64,000 nucleotides of DNA. Origin: Bacteroides stercorirosoris (GTDB lineage: Bacteria; Bacteroidota; Bacteroidia; Bacteroidales; Bacteroidaceae). Shown here piece by piece: positions 43,907 through 52,706 of the stretch; position 1 is the stretch's first letter, and the number at the start of each line of letters is the position of its first letter. The stretch covers positions 124,001-188,000 of the forward strand of contig NZ_FQZN01000008.1 of NCBI RefSeq assembly GCF_900142015.1. Direction: 5' to 3'. The notes under the pieces are model-generated. The model did not search any database. It saw nothing but the letters and a program-made list of their open reading frames with translations, and was not told the origin of the DNA. The position numbers and the translations under genes are program-made.

Positions 43907-46054
43907 TTATAAATGAATACACAGTGCTCCCCTCTCTTTCAAGGAAATACAGGGAATGGTCAGACGGGAACAGTCTTCCTTGAGAATGTTACTACGATAA
44001 TCAGAAAGGGAAGTGTCCAAAATGACGGTACAAATATTGAATAAAGGAATCAAATCCATTATGCGCCCGTTATAACCTTTAGAAATATATAAATAATCAA
44101 TCGGCAGAGGGTGATTGGAAACCTTATTCCGCCAGCGGGTATCATGAAGCAGGCAGATCCGTTTTCCGGCATAAAAAATGATATGATTGCAGAAAGTGAA
44201 ACCGGAAGTGAAATAATCCGCAATCAGTGTTTGCGGAACTGGCAGATGCTTATGGTTCCAGTGAGGTGCAAGAGCGCGATGCAGACGAGCTATATCCGGC
44301 AGACTATCCGAACAAGCCAACCATGAATGCCCCTCATCCGTAAGACAATGGACAGCAGGACAATTACGAACATTATAGAAAACAATGCTTCTCTGAGGAA
44401 TGGACAAACTGGCTGAAACTGTATGGTAGGTAACCAAAAGGAGCAGAGAACATAGTGCAAGGTATATGCTACGGACAGTACGAACCGCGAAATATCGGAA
44501 CAACAACAAAAGGAAAAGGTAAGAAAGAAAGATTTCCCATACATCAATCCAAAGACCATCCACAGAAGATGCGGGTAACTGTTCTATCCAACGAAGCACT
44601 GTATTCTGAGTTTTCAATAAGGTATTGACTACCGAAGTTAAACAAAGTTGCAGGAAAGGAAAAGGAGTAAGAATAAGCATAAAGACGGCAGAATACAAAA
44701 TCAGACTCACCATAGGAATCACCCATAGGTTTGTCAGCAGAAAATGAGTGGAAAAACGAGAGAAATAAAAAATCACCAAAGGCGCTGTACCCATCTGCGC
44801 GGCAACCGAAACGGTCAGTAATCCCCAGATATAGCGGAGAATACGATGCCGTACGGAAAGTAAATTATAAAGTTTGGGTTGTATCAGCAAGATAGCAGCC
44901 ACTGCGGCAAAGGACAGTTGGAAACCAACATCGAACAGCCAAAGGGGATTATAAAGTAACATCAGAAAAGCTGTAGCAGCAAGCGTATTCAAAGTTAACG
45001 GCTTCTCCGGTTGTAAACAGGAGATGGCTAATAAGGAACACATAATAACAGAACGTACCACAGAAGCTGACAAGCCTGTAAGAAAAGCAAACGCCCACAA
45101 AAACAGGATGATAAGCAAAAGTCCGAAAGGTTTGAAAAAAGCCCACCTCTTCCAGATAAAAGAAAGAAAAATGAACAGCAAGGCATAGAGAAAACCGATA
45201 TGAAGCCCCGAAAGTGCCAGAACATGGCTGGCTCCCGTCACAGAATATGTTTCCAAAATGTCCTCACTCAAATTCTCCTTGTCGCCCACCGTGAGAGCTG
45301 AAAGTACGGCAAGATTATCTCCCCGAAAACCCAAACGACGATATAGCCCCACCACTTCCTCACGATAATCCAAAGCCATCTGCCGGAGGGTACGGGAAGT
45401 CTCATGTTCCACCACCCGCCAATGCCCGCCAGGTACATAAGCAGTAGCACTGCCTCCTTTACGGATAAAGTAGCGTACATAGTCAAACTCATCAGGATTA
45501 CCATTATTAGCAGGAGGCATAAGCCGGGCATGCACCCAAAGTTTATCCCCCCGGTTTAACAGTACCGAAGCGGAATCTTTCGGAAAATACAATAAAGCAG
45601 TATGAGCATATTCTTTCGTGCGTGTAGCATTATCTCCTACCTTTCCCTCCAAATGAACACGACACAAGACACTCCGTTCTTTCATCTCCGGCTTCTCCCG
45701 GATGACTGCCTGATAAACCTCCGCCTTATCAGAAAAAAGAAAATCCGTACGGTGCAGCCGTTCCTCCGCCATTCCTGCGCCTAAACCTAAGCAACAAAGA
45801 AAAACAGAAATGCCGTATAACCAATGAAGACGATATTTATTAGAAAAGAAGTACGTAATAAAAAGTAACAAGAAACCTGCCAGACAAGTCCAAACAGGGA
45901 AAAGGGTGAAGGGTAAATCAAGCTGTTCTGACGAAGCGTGCAAAAGACATTCCGTCCGATGATGAAAAAAGTACGCATCCCCGCATATAATACCGCCTGC
46001 AAACGGCATCAAAAGTCGTAAGAAAGGATGTCGTTGCAGGCTGTTAATTATCAA
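43907..46054 (-). CDS. comEC: ComEC/Rec2 family DNA-uptake channel protein
   Basis: 715 residues with an N-terminal DUF4131-like region, then the Competence domain: LSALTVGDKENLSEDILETYSVTGASHVLALSGLHIGFLYALL about residue 245-290, and about 10 membrane helices to residue 530. The C-terminal 170 residues occupy the place of the metallo-beta-lactamase-like domain but show no HxHxDH motif, so the nuclease-like part is degenerate, as in many Bacteroidetes forms. ComEC moves single-stranded DNA across the inner membrane in natural transformation. It lies 13 bp downstream of rpe in the same direction. Confidence 0.92.
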   Translation of the reverse strand: MIINSLQRHPFLRLLMPFAGGIICGDAYFFHHRTECLLHASSEQLDLPFTLFPVWTCLAGFLLLFITYFFSNKYRLHWLYGISVFLCCLGLGAGMAEERLHRTDFLFSDKAEVYQAVIREKPEMKERSVLCRVHLEGKVGDNATRTKEYAHTALLYFPKDSASVLLNRGDKLWVHARLMPPANNGNPDEFDYVRYFIRKGGSATAYVPGGHWRVVEHETSRTLRQMALDYREEVVGLYRRLGFRGDNLAVLSALTVGDKENLSEDILETYSVTGASHVLALSGLHIGFLYALLFIFLSFIWKRWAFFKPFGLLLIILFLWAFAFLTGLSASVVRSVIMCSLLAISCLQPEKPLTLNTLAATAFLMLLYNPLWLFDVGFQLSFAAVAAILLIQPKLYNLLSVRHRILRYIWGLLTVSVAAQMGTAPLVIFYFSRFSTHFLLTNLWVIPMVSLILYSAVFMLILTPFPFLQLCLTSVVNTLLKTQNTVLRWIEQLPASSVDGLWIDVWEIFLSYLFLLLLFRYFAVRTVRSIYLALCSLLLLVTYHTVSASLSIPQRSIVFYNVRNCPAVHCLTDEGHSWLACSDSLPDIARLHRALAPHWNHKHLPVPQTLIADYFTSGFTFCNHIIFYAGKRICLLHDTRWRNKVSNHPLPIDYLYISKGYNGRIMDLIPLFNICTVILDTSLSDYRSNILKEDCSRLTIPCISLKERGALCIHL

Positions 46055-46067
46055 CTGAATAGAAGAA

Positions 46068-46718
46068 TTAGAGTTCCTTCAATGAATGTATCATCCTTTC
46101 AGGATCAGGAGCGGCGAAAACGGCACTTCCGGCAACCAGGGCATCTGCACCAGCAGCAATCAGACGTGCCCCTGTCTCCAGATTAACCCCACCGTCCACT
46201 TCAATCAGAGCTTTCGAGCCGGTACTGTCTATCAAAGCACGCAACTCACGCACTTTCCCAACCGTATGTTCTATAAACTTCTGACCGCCGAAACCGGGAT
46301 TCACACTCATGAGCAGCACCATATATACGTCCTGGATAATATCTTTCAACATTGACACGGGCGTAGCCGGATTAAGCGTTACGGCAGGCTGCATACCTGC
46401 CTCGCGTATCTGCTGCACCACCCGATGCAGATGCGGACAAGCCTCATAATGCACATTCATGGTATGCGCCCCCAGCGCTTTCACTTCACTAATGAATTTT
46501 TCGGGCTGTACAATCATCAGATGCACATCCAGAGGTTTGGTAGCCATCTTTGCCACATATTTCAATACAGGAAAACCGAAAGAGATATTAGGAACAAACA
46601 CACCGTCCATAATATCAATGTGGAACCAGTCGGCTTCACTGCGGTTCACCATTTCCAAGTCCTTTGCCAGATAAGCGAAATCTGCGGACAAGATAGAAGG
46701 AGCTATGATTGGTTTCAT
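46068..46718 (-). CDS. rpe: Ribulose-phosphate 3-epimerase
   Basis: 216 residues, full length for the family. It starts MKPIIAPSILSADFAYL, with the signature HIDIMDGVFVPNISFG (metal-binding His and catalytic Asp), a second LDVHLMIVQPE, the VNPGFGGQKF phosphate-loop region and a final EVDGGVNLETGARLIAAGADALVAGSAVF with the second catalytic Asp. It interconverts ribulose 5-phosphate and xylulose 5-phosphate in the pentose phosphate pathway. Confidence 0.97.
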   Translation of the reverse strand: MKPIIAPSILSADFAYLAKDLEMVNRSEADWFHIDIMDGVFVPNISFGFPVLKYVAKMATKPLDVHLMIVQPEKFISEVKALGAHTMNVHYEACPHLHRVVQQIREAGMQPAVTLNPATPVSMLKDIIQDVYMVLLMSVNPGFGGQKFIEHTVGKVRELRALIDSTGSKALIEVDGGVNLETGARLIAAGADALVAGSAVFAAPDPERMIHSLKEL

Positions 46719-46781
46719 AATACACTACATTTTACAGGTCATACATAGTTATAACGTACAAATGTAGACAAAAGATTTCAT

Positions 46782-46967
46782 TCATCCTAATATAATTCCC
46801 TGTAAGCCCTGCGGAAGCTGAGGTTCCACCCGATAGTTACGGGCAAAGCTACGGAGAAAGGCAAGGGTCTTTTCAGAAGGTTGCGGACGTTCTCCTGACA
46901 CAGGAGCAGCAGAACTGCGTACTTTGACGGATGAAGAAGCAAAAGAAGGAGTAGTTTTTTTATTCAT
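46782..46967 (-). CDS. Small hypothetical protein
   Basis: 61 residues, MNKKTTPSFASSSVKVRS..., rich in Ser and basic residues in its first half and ending in SEKTLAFLRSFARNYRVEP, which could be one helix. It lies upstream of rpe in the same direction, with 64 bp between. It reads like a small real gene by codon use and position, but no family is recognised and it may not be expressed. Confidence 0.5.
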   Translation of the reverse strand: MNKKTTPSFASSSVKVRSSAAPVSGERPQPSEKTLAFLRSFARNYRVEPQLPQGLQGIILG

Positions 46968-47109
46968 AGGCCTATCAAATTAAAAATTAAATGTTGAGGT
47001 CACCGGCTGCCCGTTATGAAATGGGAGTCTCTTTATATAATAAGAACGGGAGAGAAAGGGAAATAGTATACAGGAAATTATAAAAAAACATGAGATATGT
47101 AAACAAAGC

Positions 47110-47144
47110 AACCCAGGATGATGTAGTGACACCATACCCGGGTT
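47110..47144 (-). terminator. Possible terminator after DUF4840-like gene
   Basis: AACCCAGG (47110-47117) / CCCGGGTT (47137-47144) with one mismatch and a 19-base loop, located 25 bp past the gene end on the minus strand, followed by GCTTTGTTT. The U-run is weak. Confidence 0.45.
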
Positions 47145-47169
47145 CTTTTACTGATCGAGATGAAATAAT

Positions 47170-47805
47170 TTATTTCGTTTTGGCTAAATCAAATGAGAAA
47201 GTAGTGACGGGAAGTTCAAAAGGTTCACCATTCACTTTTACCGCTGTCACCTGAAGTTTGAAAGCCAATTTGTCGCCGGTATAAGCAAAAGTAGCTGCCT
47301 CAGAAGCCGCAACTGTCACTTCCACTTTCAAATCAGGAGCTTCTTCCTCTCCTTCACCTTCAGCGGTTTCTTCCGTCGGAAAGTTGATTTCAAGAACTAA
47401 AGGTTCGGTAGTAAGCGCCATATTAATGGCAGTTTTATCATCATTAAAGGTCGGCGTGTACTTCATTTTATAGCTAACATCGCCTACTGCTTCAATGATT
47501 CCGGAAGCTGCTTCCTCACCCACAATGGATGTTATCAATTCCGCTACCGGAAACTTCTCAAATACGACTTCGTCTTTTGTTACTTCTGCGGTAACAGTCG
47601 TACCTCCGGGCGTTTCTTCACCTTCTTCCGTTGCCGGAGCTACAACAATGGTTTCCATTGTTCCGGTATACTTACCTACTACGTCAGTCAATGCGGGAGA
47701 GTTTGGGTTAGGTTCGTCATCGTCATCACAAGAAGTAAATGTGGTTACCAGGCCAAAGGCCATTACAAGAAACATGAAACGCTTTAGATAGTGTACTTTT
47801 TCCAT
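47170..47805 (-). CDS. DUF4840-like lipoprotein
   Basis: 211 residues with a lipoprotein signal ending LVTTFTSCDDDDEPNPN, where the Asp/Glu stretch after the lipid-attached Cys may act as an export signal to the surface. The mature part begins LTDVVGKYTGTMETIVVAP, a pattern of Bacteroides DUF4840-type proteins (beta-rich, about 200 residues). It has two acidic, low-complexity insertions (EEGEETPGGTT and EETAEGEGEEEAPD) that are unlike its other parts. It lies 139 bp downstream of the ECF sigma factor gene and could be its target or partner. Function unknown. Confidence 0.7.
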   Translation of the reverse strand: MEKVHYLKRFMFLVMAFGLVTTFTSCDDDDEPNPNSPALTDVVGKYTGTMETIVVAPATEEGEETPGGTTVTAEVTKDEVVFEKFPVAELITSIVGEEAASGIIEAVGDVSYKMKYTPTFNDDKTAINMALTTEPLVLEINFPTEETAEGEGEEEAPDLKVEVTVAASEAATFAYTGDKLAFKLQVTAVKVNGEPFELPVTTFSFDLAKTK

Positions 47806-47944
47806 GACATAAAAATTTTAGTCTAGTTTGATAAATAAATTAATAATTCACATAATTAAGGTTGTACGTACATTAGGTTAAATGCAGTATATTGCATAAA
47901 TACTGCATCACGAAAAGGAAAAAGCTTGTTAAAGGATGTATTTT

Positions 47945-48538
47945 TCAGTCCACGGTCAGGGCTATTCCATGCTTCTCCGCCATCCGGCGCAGGTTCAATA
48001 TAGCATAGCGCATCCGCCCCAAAGAAGTATTGATGCTGACTCCCGTCATCTCTGCTATCTCTTTGAAACTGAGGTCTTGATAAAAGCGCATATGTACCAC
48101 TTCGCGCTGCTCGTCCGGCAGATGTCTCATCAGGCGGCGTACATCTGCAAGAATCTGATGATTCACAATTTCAGATTCGACCGTTCCTTCGGAAAGACGG
48201 ATATTATTCAGTAAATTCCGTTCTTCTTCATCACAGGATACCAGATTTTCCTGTTTTTCCTGACGGAAACAGTCAATAATGAGATTATGGGCAATGCGTG
48301 TCAGCCAGGCAGGGAATTTACCGTTTTCATTGTAACGTCCCTGCTGAATAGTGATGATAGCTTTCGTGAAAGTCTCCTGAAAGATGTCCTCTGCCAGTTC
48401 TTCATTGCGTACAGTATAATAGATGTACGCATAAAGACGGTCTTTATAACGGTTCAACAGGATATCGAATGCTTCGTTGTTGCCTTGTGCATAAAGCACT
48501 ACTAACGTTTCGTCAGCAGCATTTGCTTGTATTTTCAT
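47945..48538 (-). CDS. ECF-type RNA polymerase sigma factor
   Basis: 197 residues. Region 2 lies in FDILLNRYKDRLYAYIYYTVRNEELAEDIFQETFTKAI and FPAWLTRIAHNLIIDCFRQEK. Region 4 lies in LPDEQREVVHMRFYQDLSFKEIAEMTGVSINTSLGRMRYAILNLRRM. It is a typical ECF sigma without C-terminal extension. No anti-sigma factor is next to it, which differs from the SusC-linked ECF/anti-sigma pairs; regulation must be otherwise. It directs RNA polymerase to a set of promoters not deducible from this window. Confidence 0.93.
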   Translation of the reverse strand: MKIQANAADETLVVLYAQGNNEAFDILLNRYKDRLYAYIYYTVRNEELAEDIFQETFTKAIITIQQGRYNENGKFPAWLTRIAHNLIIDCFRQEKQENLVSCDEEERNLLNNIRLSEGTVESEIVNHQILADVRRLMRHLPDEQREVVHMRFYQDLSFKEIAEMTGVSINTSLGRMRYAILNLRRMAEKHGIALTVD

Positions 48539-48764
48539 TACGTGTGTTTTTTAGTTTTCAGCGTAATGTATTCCGATAGGCATTCGATGTTTTAGGAGTT
48601 AATAATATGCAAAGAAAAGAAATATTTGGGAAAAGAGCAAGAGCTATAAAGGATAATTTAGTTGACAAGGGAAGAAGTTGGCAAAGGGCTGCGCTGTATT
48701 CACTGTAATCATTCATCATGACCTTGTTTTCTCGTCCCCTTATTCCCTTATCAACCTGCCAATC

Positions 48765-49733
48765 TCACGCCATCCGAAACTCTTCCGTCAATCGGAAACC
48801 ACGCAAAAGTTCATCTGTTCTCAGCCGTTTCTTACCCGGCAGCTGTAAAGCATGGATACCAATAAAACCGTCTGTTGCAGCTATGTGGATATAACTTTTA
48901 CCATCCGTCAGCAAAGTGCCGGGAGTAAATTGGTGAGCTTTGATTATCTTTTCCGTCTCAAATATCTTCATAACCACCGCCTCGCCGTCAGGCTGAACCA
49001 ACTCCGACCATGCAGCAGGATAAGGAGACAAACCACGTATAAAGTCATAAATACGTTTCACCGGCTGGTTCCAGTCAATGCGGCAAGTTTCTTTAAAAAT
49101 CTTCGGCGCAGGGCGCAATTCACCAACGACAGCCATTTCTTCCTGCGGAATAGGTTTCACCGCATCACTCAAGATAGCATCCACAGTTTCGGTCACCAAC
49201 TTTCCACCAAGCATCATCAGCTTATCATGCACTATGCCCACATTGTCTGTATCGGCAATAGGAATCCGCACCTGCTGGATAACTTCGCCTGTATCAATCT
49301 CATGGCGCAGAAAGAAAGTCGTGATACCCGTTTCCGTATCACCATTGATAACCGCCCAGTTGATGGGTGCAGCACCCCTGTATTGAGGCAAAAGGGAAGC
49401 ATGAAGATTGAATGTTCCCAAACGTGGCATATTCCATACCACCTCGGGCAACATGCGAAAAGCAACCACTATCTGTAAGTCAGCTTTCCAGTCGCGCAAA
49501 GCCTGAACAAAAGCCTCATCTTTCAGCTTCTCCGGCTGCAACAAGGGAAGATTCTGTTCAAGTGCATACTGTTTCACAGGAGAGAACTGGAGCTTATGTC
49601 CCCGTCCTGCCGGTTTATCAGGCATGGTGATAACACCCACTACATTATATCCACCCTCTACCAAACAACGCAAAGCCTCCACTGCAAAGTCGGGAGTACC
49701 CATATAAACTATCCGCAAATCTTCTTTCTTCAT
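48765..49733 (-). CDS. fmt: Methionyl-tRNA formyltransferase
   Basis: 322 residues from MKKEDLRIVYMGTPDFAVEAL (ATG at 49733; two further in-frame ATGs lie up to 49745). It has the formyltransferase domain with the catalytic AsnHisAsp-type region: GTFNLHASLLPQYRGAAPINWAVINGDTETGITTFFL. The C-terminal OB-fold domain ends with LQLPGKKRLRTDELLRGFRL. It transfers a formyl group from 10-formyl-THF to Met-tRNAi for initiation. It lies next to the chloride channel gene (26 bp). Confidence 0.96.
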   Translation of the reverse strand: MKKEDLRIVYMGTPDFAVEALRCLVEGGYNVVGVITMPDKPAGRGHKLQFSPVKQYALEQNLPLLQPEKLKDEAFVQALRDWKADLQIVVAFRMLPEVVWNMPRLGTFNLHASLLPQYRGAAPINWAVINGDTETGITTFFLRHEIDTGEVIQQVRIPIADTDNVGIVHDKLMMLGGKLVTETVDAILSDAVKPIPQEEMAVVGELRPAPKIFKETCRIDWNQPVKRIYDFIRGLSPYPAAWSELVQPDGEAVVMKIFETEKIIKAHQFTPGTLLTDGKSYIHIAATDGFIGIHALQLPGKKRLRTDELLRGFRLTEEFRMA

Positions 49734-49759
49734 CATTTCATTCACAATTTACAATGTAC

Positions 49760-51550
49760 TTAGTCTTCTGAAAAATGTACCAACACCTGACGGTAAGAAT
49801 TGAATATCTTCGATTTGGAAACAAATCCCAGATAATGTCCTTCTTCATCCACCACAGGAAGATTCCACGCTTGCGTATCATCAAAGGTACGCATTACCTG
49901 TTCCATACTGTCCGTATCATACAGGCGAGCCGGAATGGCTGTCATCAACTTGCCCACCGTGAAACGATGATACAACTCCTGGCGGAACATAATGTTCCGG
50001 ATATCATCCAGAATCACAATGCCAATCAAGATTCCGGTCTTATCCGTCACGGGGAATATATTGCGGCGGGAAGCAGAAATAGCCTTTACCAACTCACCCA
50101 AGTCCATTTCCGGATGAACGACTACGAAATCCTTTTCCACCACATTTTCCACTTTCATCAGTGTCAGTACCGCTTTATCCTTATGATGTGTCAGCAACTC
50201 ACCTTTCTTCGCCAAACGCATGGAATAGATACTATGAGGCTCAAAAACAATAATCGTCAGATAAGAACTGGCGGCCACAATCATCAACGGCAGGAAAAGG
50301 TCATATCCCCCGGTCAGCTCGGCTATGAGAAAGACTCCCGTCAACGGGGCATGCATGACGCCACTCATTACGCCCGCCATTCCCATCAGGGCGAAGTTCT
50401 TTTCGGGCAAATAATAAGAGAAATCGAATTTATTGCTGAAAAAAGCAAAGACGAAACCGGCAATACATCCCAGATACAGAGAGGGTGCAAAGATACCGCC
50501 ACAACCGCCACCGCCATTCGTAGCACTGGATGCAAAGACCTTGAAAAGGATAATCAGCATCAGATAGAGCAACAGCAAGTTACCATGCCCATAGAAGAAT
50601 GAATTGTTCATCACCGTATCCCAATCGGCATTGGAAGTACCGTTCAACAATAACTCGATGGTATCGTAACCTTCACCGTAGAGCGGAGGAAAGAGGAAAA
50701 TCAATATACTCAACATAACTCCTCCCAAAGCCAATTTCTGATAAGGGCCTTTCAACTTACCGAACACCCCTTCTACCGAATTCATGGCACGGGTAAAGTA
50801 AAGTGAAACCAAACCGCAGAAGATCCCCAACATGATAACGTAAGGAATACGTTCCATTTCGAATGCCTGGTCGAGATGGAATTTGAACATAGCTTCCGTA
50901 CCGGTAGTGATATAAGACACGGTAGCGGCAGTCACCGCAGAAATCAATAACGGGAGTAAAGAAGTCATAGTCAGGTCTATCATCAGCACTTCCAACGTGA
51001 ATACCAATCCGGCAATAGGCGCCTTGAAGATACCGGCAATAGCACCGGCAGCACCACAGCCTACCAGCAGCATCAGTGTACGATGCTCCATCTTGAAGAC
51101 ACTTCCCAAGTTGGAACCGATAGCCGATCCCGTCAGCACAATAGGCGCCTCCGCTCCTACCGAACCACCGAAACCGATGGTTATGGAGCTGGCAATCACA
51201 GACGACCACGTATTATGCCGCTTGATCCGTCCCTGCCTCCGGGAAATCGCATAAAGGATTTTGGTTACTCCGTGACTGATATCGTCCTTCACCACATAGC
51301 GCACGAACAATCCTGCCAGAAAAATACCTACCACCGGATAAACCAGATAAAGGTAGTTAGCTTCCGTCGTATTGAAATTATTCGTCAGAAAATTCTGTAT
51401 CCAATGTATCAGCATCTTCAGTATCAAGGCGGTAATTGCCGTAAATATACCTACCAGAAAGCTGAGTATCAGAATAAATTGCTTTTCCTTAATATTTTTC
51501 TCGCGCCATAATAGGAAACGCTGAAACAAACTTCTCTTCTCTTTTTCCAT
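49760..51550 (-). CDS. ClC family chloride channel/transporter with CBS domains
   Basis: 596 residues. Chloride-selectivity motifs include GFGGSVGAEAPIVLTGSAIGSNLG (GxxGxEG-type) and APIAGLVFTLEV, and GGGCGGIFAPSLYLGCIAG (GxFxP) in the second half. The C-terminal 140 residues form a CBS pair: VVHPEMDLGELVKAISASRRNIFPVTD and IPARLYDTDSMEQVMRTF...NLPVVDEEGHYLGFVSKSKI. It moves chloride, probably as an H+/Cl- exchanger, with CBS-dependent control by nucleotides. Confidence 0.93.
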   Translation of the reverse strand: MEKEKRSLFQRFLLWREKNIKEKQFILILSFLVGIFTAITALILKMLIHWIQNFLTNNFNTTEANYLYLVYPVVGIFLAGLFVRYVVKDDISHGVTKILYAISRRQGRIKRHNTWSSVIASSITIGFGGSVGAEAPIVLTGSAIGSNLGSVFKMEHRTLMLLVGCGAAGAIAGIFKAPIAGLVFTLEVLMIDLTMTSLLPLLISAVTAATVSYITTGTEAMFKFHLDQAFEMERIPYVIMLGIFCGLVSLYFTRAMNSVEGVFGKLKGPYQKLALGGVMLSILIFLFPPLYGEGYDTIELLLNGTSNADWDTVMNNSFFYGHGNLLLLYLMLIILFKVFASSATNGGGGCGGIFAPSLYLGCIAGFVFAFFSNKFDFSYYLPEKNFALMGMAGVMSGVMHAPLTGVFLIAELTGGYDLFLPLMIVAASSYLTIIVFEPHSIYSMRLAKKGELLTHHKDKAVLTLMKVENVVEKDFVVVHPEMDLGELVKAISASRRNIFPVTDKTGILIGIVILDDIRNIMFRQELYHRFTVGKLMTAIPARLYDTDSMEQVMRTFDDTQAWNLPVVDEEGHYLGFVSKSKIFNSYRQVLVHFSED

Positions 51551-51615
51551 TATACCTATTTATATACCCTTATCCTGACAAACCGGACGAAGGCAGCTGC
51601 CTGAAGCAGCATCAT

Positions 51616-52179
51616 TTATTCGCGTATGATTTTTATAACGCCTCCCTTATCCAGCTTGATGATACTGGATGGTTTCGGATGTCCTGCTTCATCCTGGCGA
51701 TACCCCACTACATAGTCTACCAAAGACTTAAGTTCTTCTGTGATTTCACTGAAATTTGCCGGTGAAGGTTGTCCGCTGACATTAGCGGATGTAGAAACAA
51801 TTGCCTTGCGGAATTGTTGGCAAAGACGTTTCGAGAACTCCTCATTCGTCACCCGGATACCCACGCTGCCGTCTTCGGCGAGCAAGTTGGGAGCCAGATT
51901 GCGTGCACCGGAATAGATGATGGTCAGCGGTTTGTCTGCGACCTCAATCAAATCCCAGGCCACTTCCGGCACATCCTGCACATAGAAGTCCACCTTTACG
52001 GCAGAATCGACCAATACCAGCATCGCCTTGCTGTCCGAGCGCTGCTTAATCTCATACACGCGCCGCACAGCTTCCTCGTTAGTGGCGTCACAACCAATGC
52101 CCCAAATGGTGTCGGTGGGGTACAGAATGACTCCGCCTTCGTTCATCACCTGACAGGCTTTTTTAATATCTTCTATCAT
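51616..52179 (-). CDS. Sua5/YciO/YrdC family (threonylcarbamoyl-AMP synthase)
   Basis: 187 residues from the ATG at 52179 (MIEDIKKACQVMNEGGVILY); ten extra codons lie upstream. It shows the signature YPTDTIWGIGCDATNEEAVRRVYEIKQRSDSKAMLVLV, the ATP/threonine-binding KxR-type motif, and STSANVSGQPSPANFSEI. It makes threonylcarbamoyl-AMP for t6A37 tRNA modification. It is divergently arranged to the thioesterase gene. Confidence 0.92.
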   Translation of the reverse strand: MIEDIKKACQVMNEGGVILYPTDTIWGIGCDATNEEAVRRVYEIKQRSDSKAMLVLVDSAVKVDFYVQDVPEVAWDLIEVADKPLTIIYSGARNLAPNLLAEDGSVGIRVTNEEFSKRLCQQFRKAIVSTSANVSGQPSPANFSEITEELKSLVDYVVGYRQDEAGHPKPSSIIKLDKGGVIKIIRE

Positions 52180-52259
52180 TTCTTGGTGTATAAATACAGT
52201 GATTAACACGCAAAAGTACTATTTTTGCACGGATTAATAGAAAAGTTTAAGAGAAAACA

Positions 52260-52694
52260 ATGGAAGAAATTCAATTTAACCACACCCTGCCCATACAACT
52301 ACGATTTAATGATGTCGATAAGTTCGGCCACGTGAACAATACGGTTTACTTCTCTTTCTATGATTTGGGAAAAACCGAGTACTTTGCTTCTGTGTGTCCG
52401 GATGTCGATTGGGAAAGAGACGGTATCGTCGTTGTACACATCGAAGCGAACTTCCTTGCACAGATTTACGGTTCGGACCACATTGCCGTACAAACTGCCG
52501 TTACGGAAATCGGAACTAAAAGTTTTCACCTCGCCCAGCGGGTGATCGACACGGAAACAAAGGAAGTCAAATGCGTTTGCACCTCCATCATGGTTGCTTT
52601 CAATCTTGAAAAACATGAATCCAAGCCACTGGAAGAGGAATGGATTCAGGCAATCTGTAAATATGAAGGGAGAGATTTGAGAAAGAAGAAATAA
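52260..52694 (+). CDS. 4-hydroxybenzoyl-CoA-type (hotdog) acyl-CoA thioesterase
   Basis: 144 residues. It starts with MEEIQFNHTLPIQLRFNDVDKFGHVNNTVYFSFYDLGKTEYF, the 4HBT signature (RFNDVDxxGHVNN). The Asp and His near residues 19-24 are the likely active site. Members hydrolyse acyl-CoA esters in the cytoplasm. It is the only + strand gene of region 4 and shares a short divergent promoter interval with the Sua5-like gene. Its stop is 12 bp from the end of the convergent AraC gene. Confidence 0.9.
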   Translation: MEEIQFNHTLPIQLRFNDVDKFGHVNNTVYFSFYDLGKTEYFASVCPDVDWERDGIVVVHIEANFLAQIYGSDHIAVQTAVTEIGTKSFHLAQRVIDTETKEVKCVCTSIMVAFNLEKHESKPLEEEWIQAICKYEGRDLRKKK

Positions 52695-52706
52695 AGGATT
52701 TCCTCA

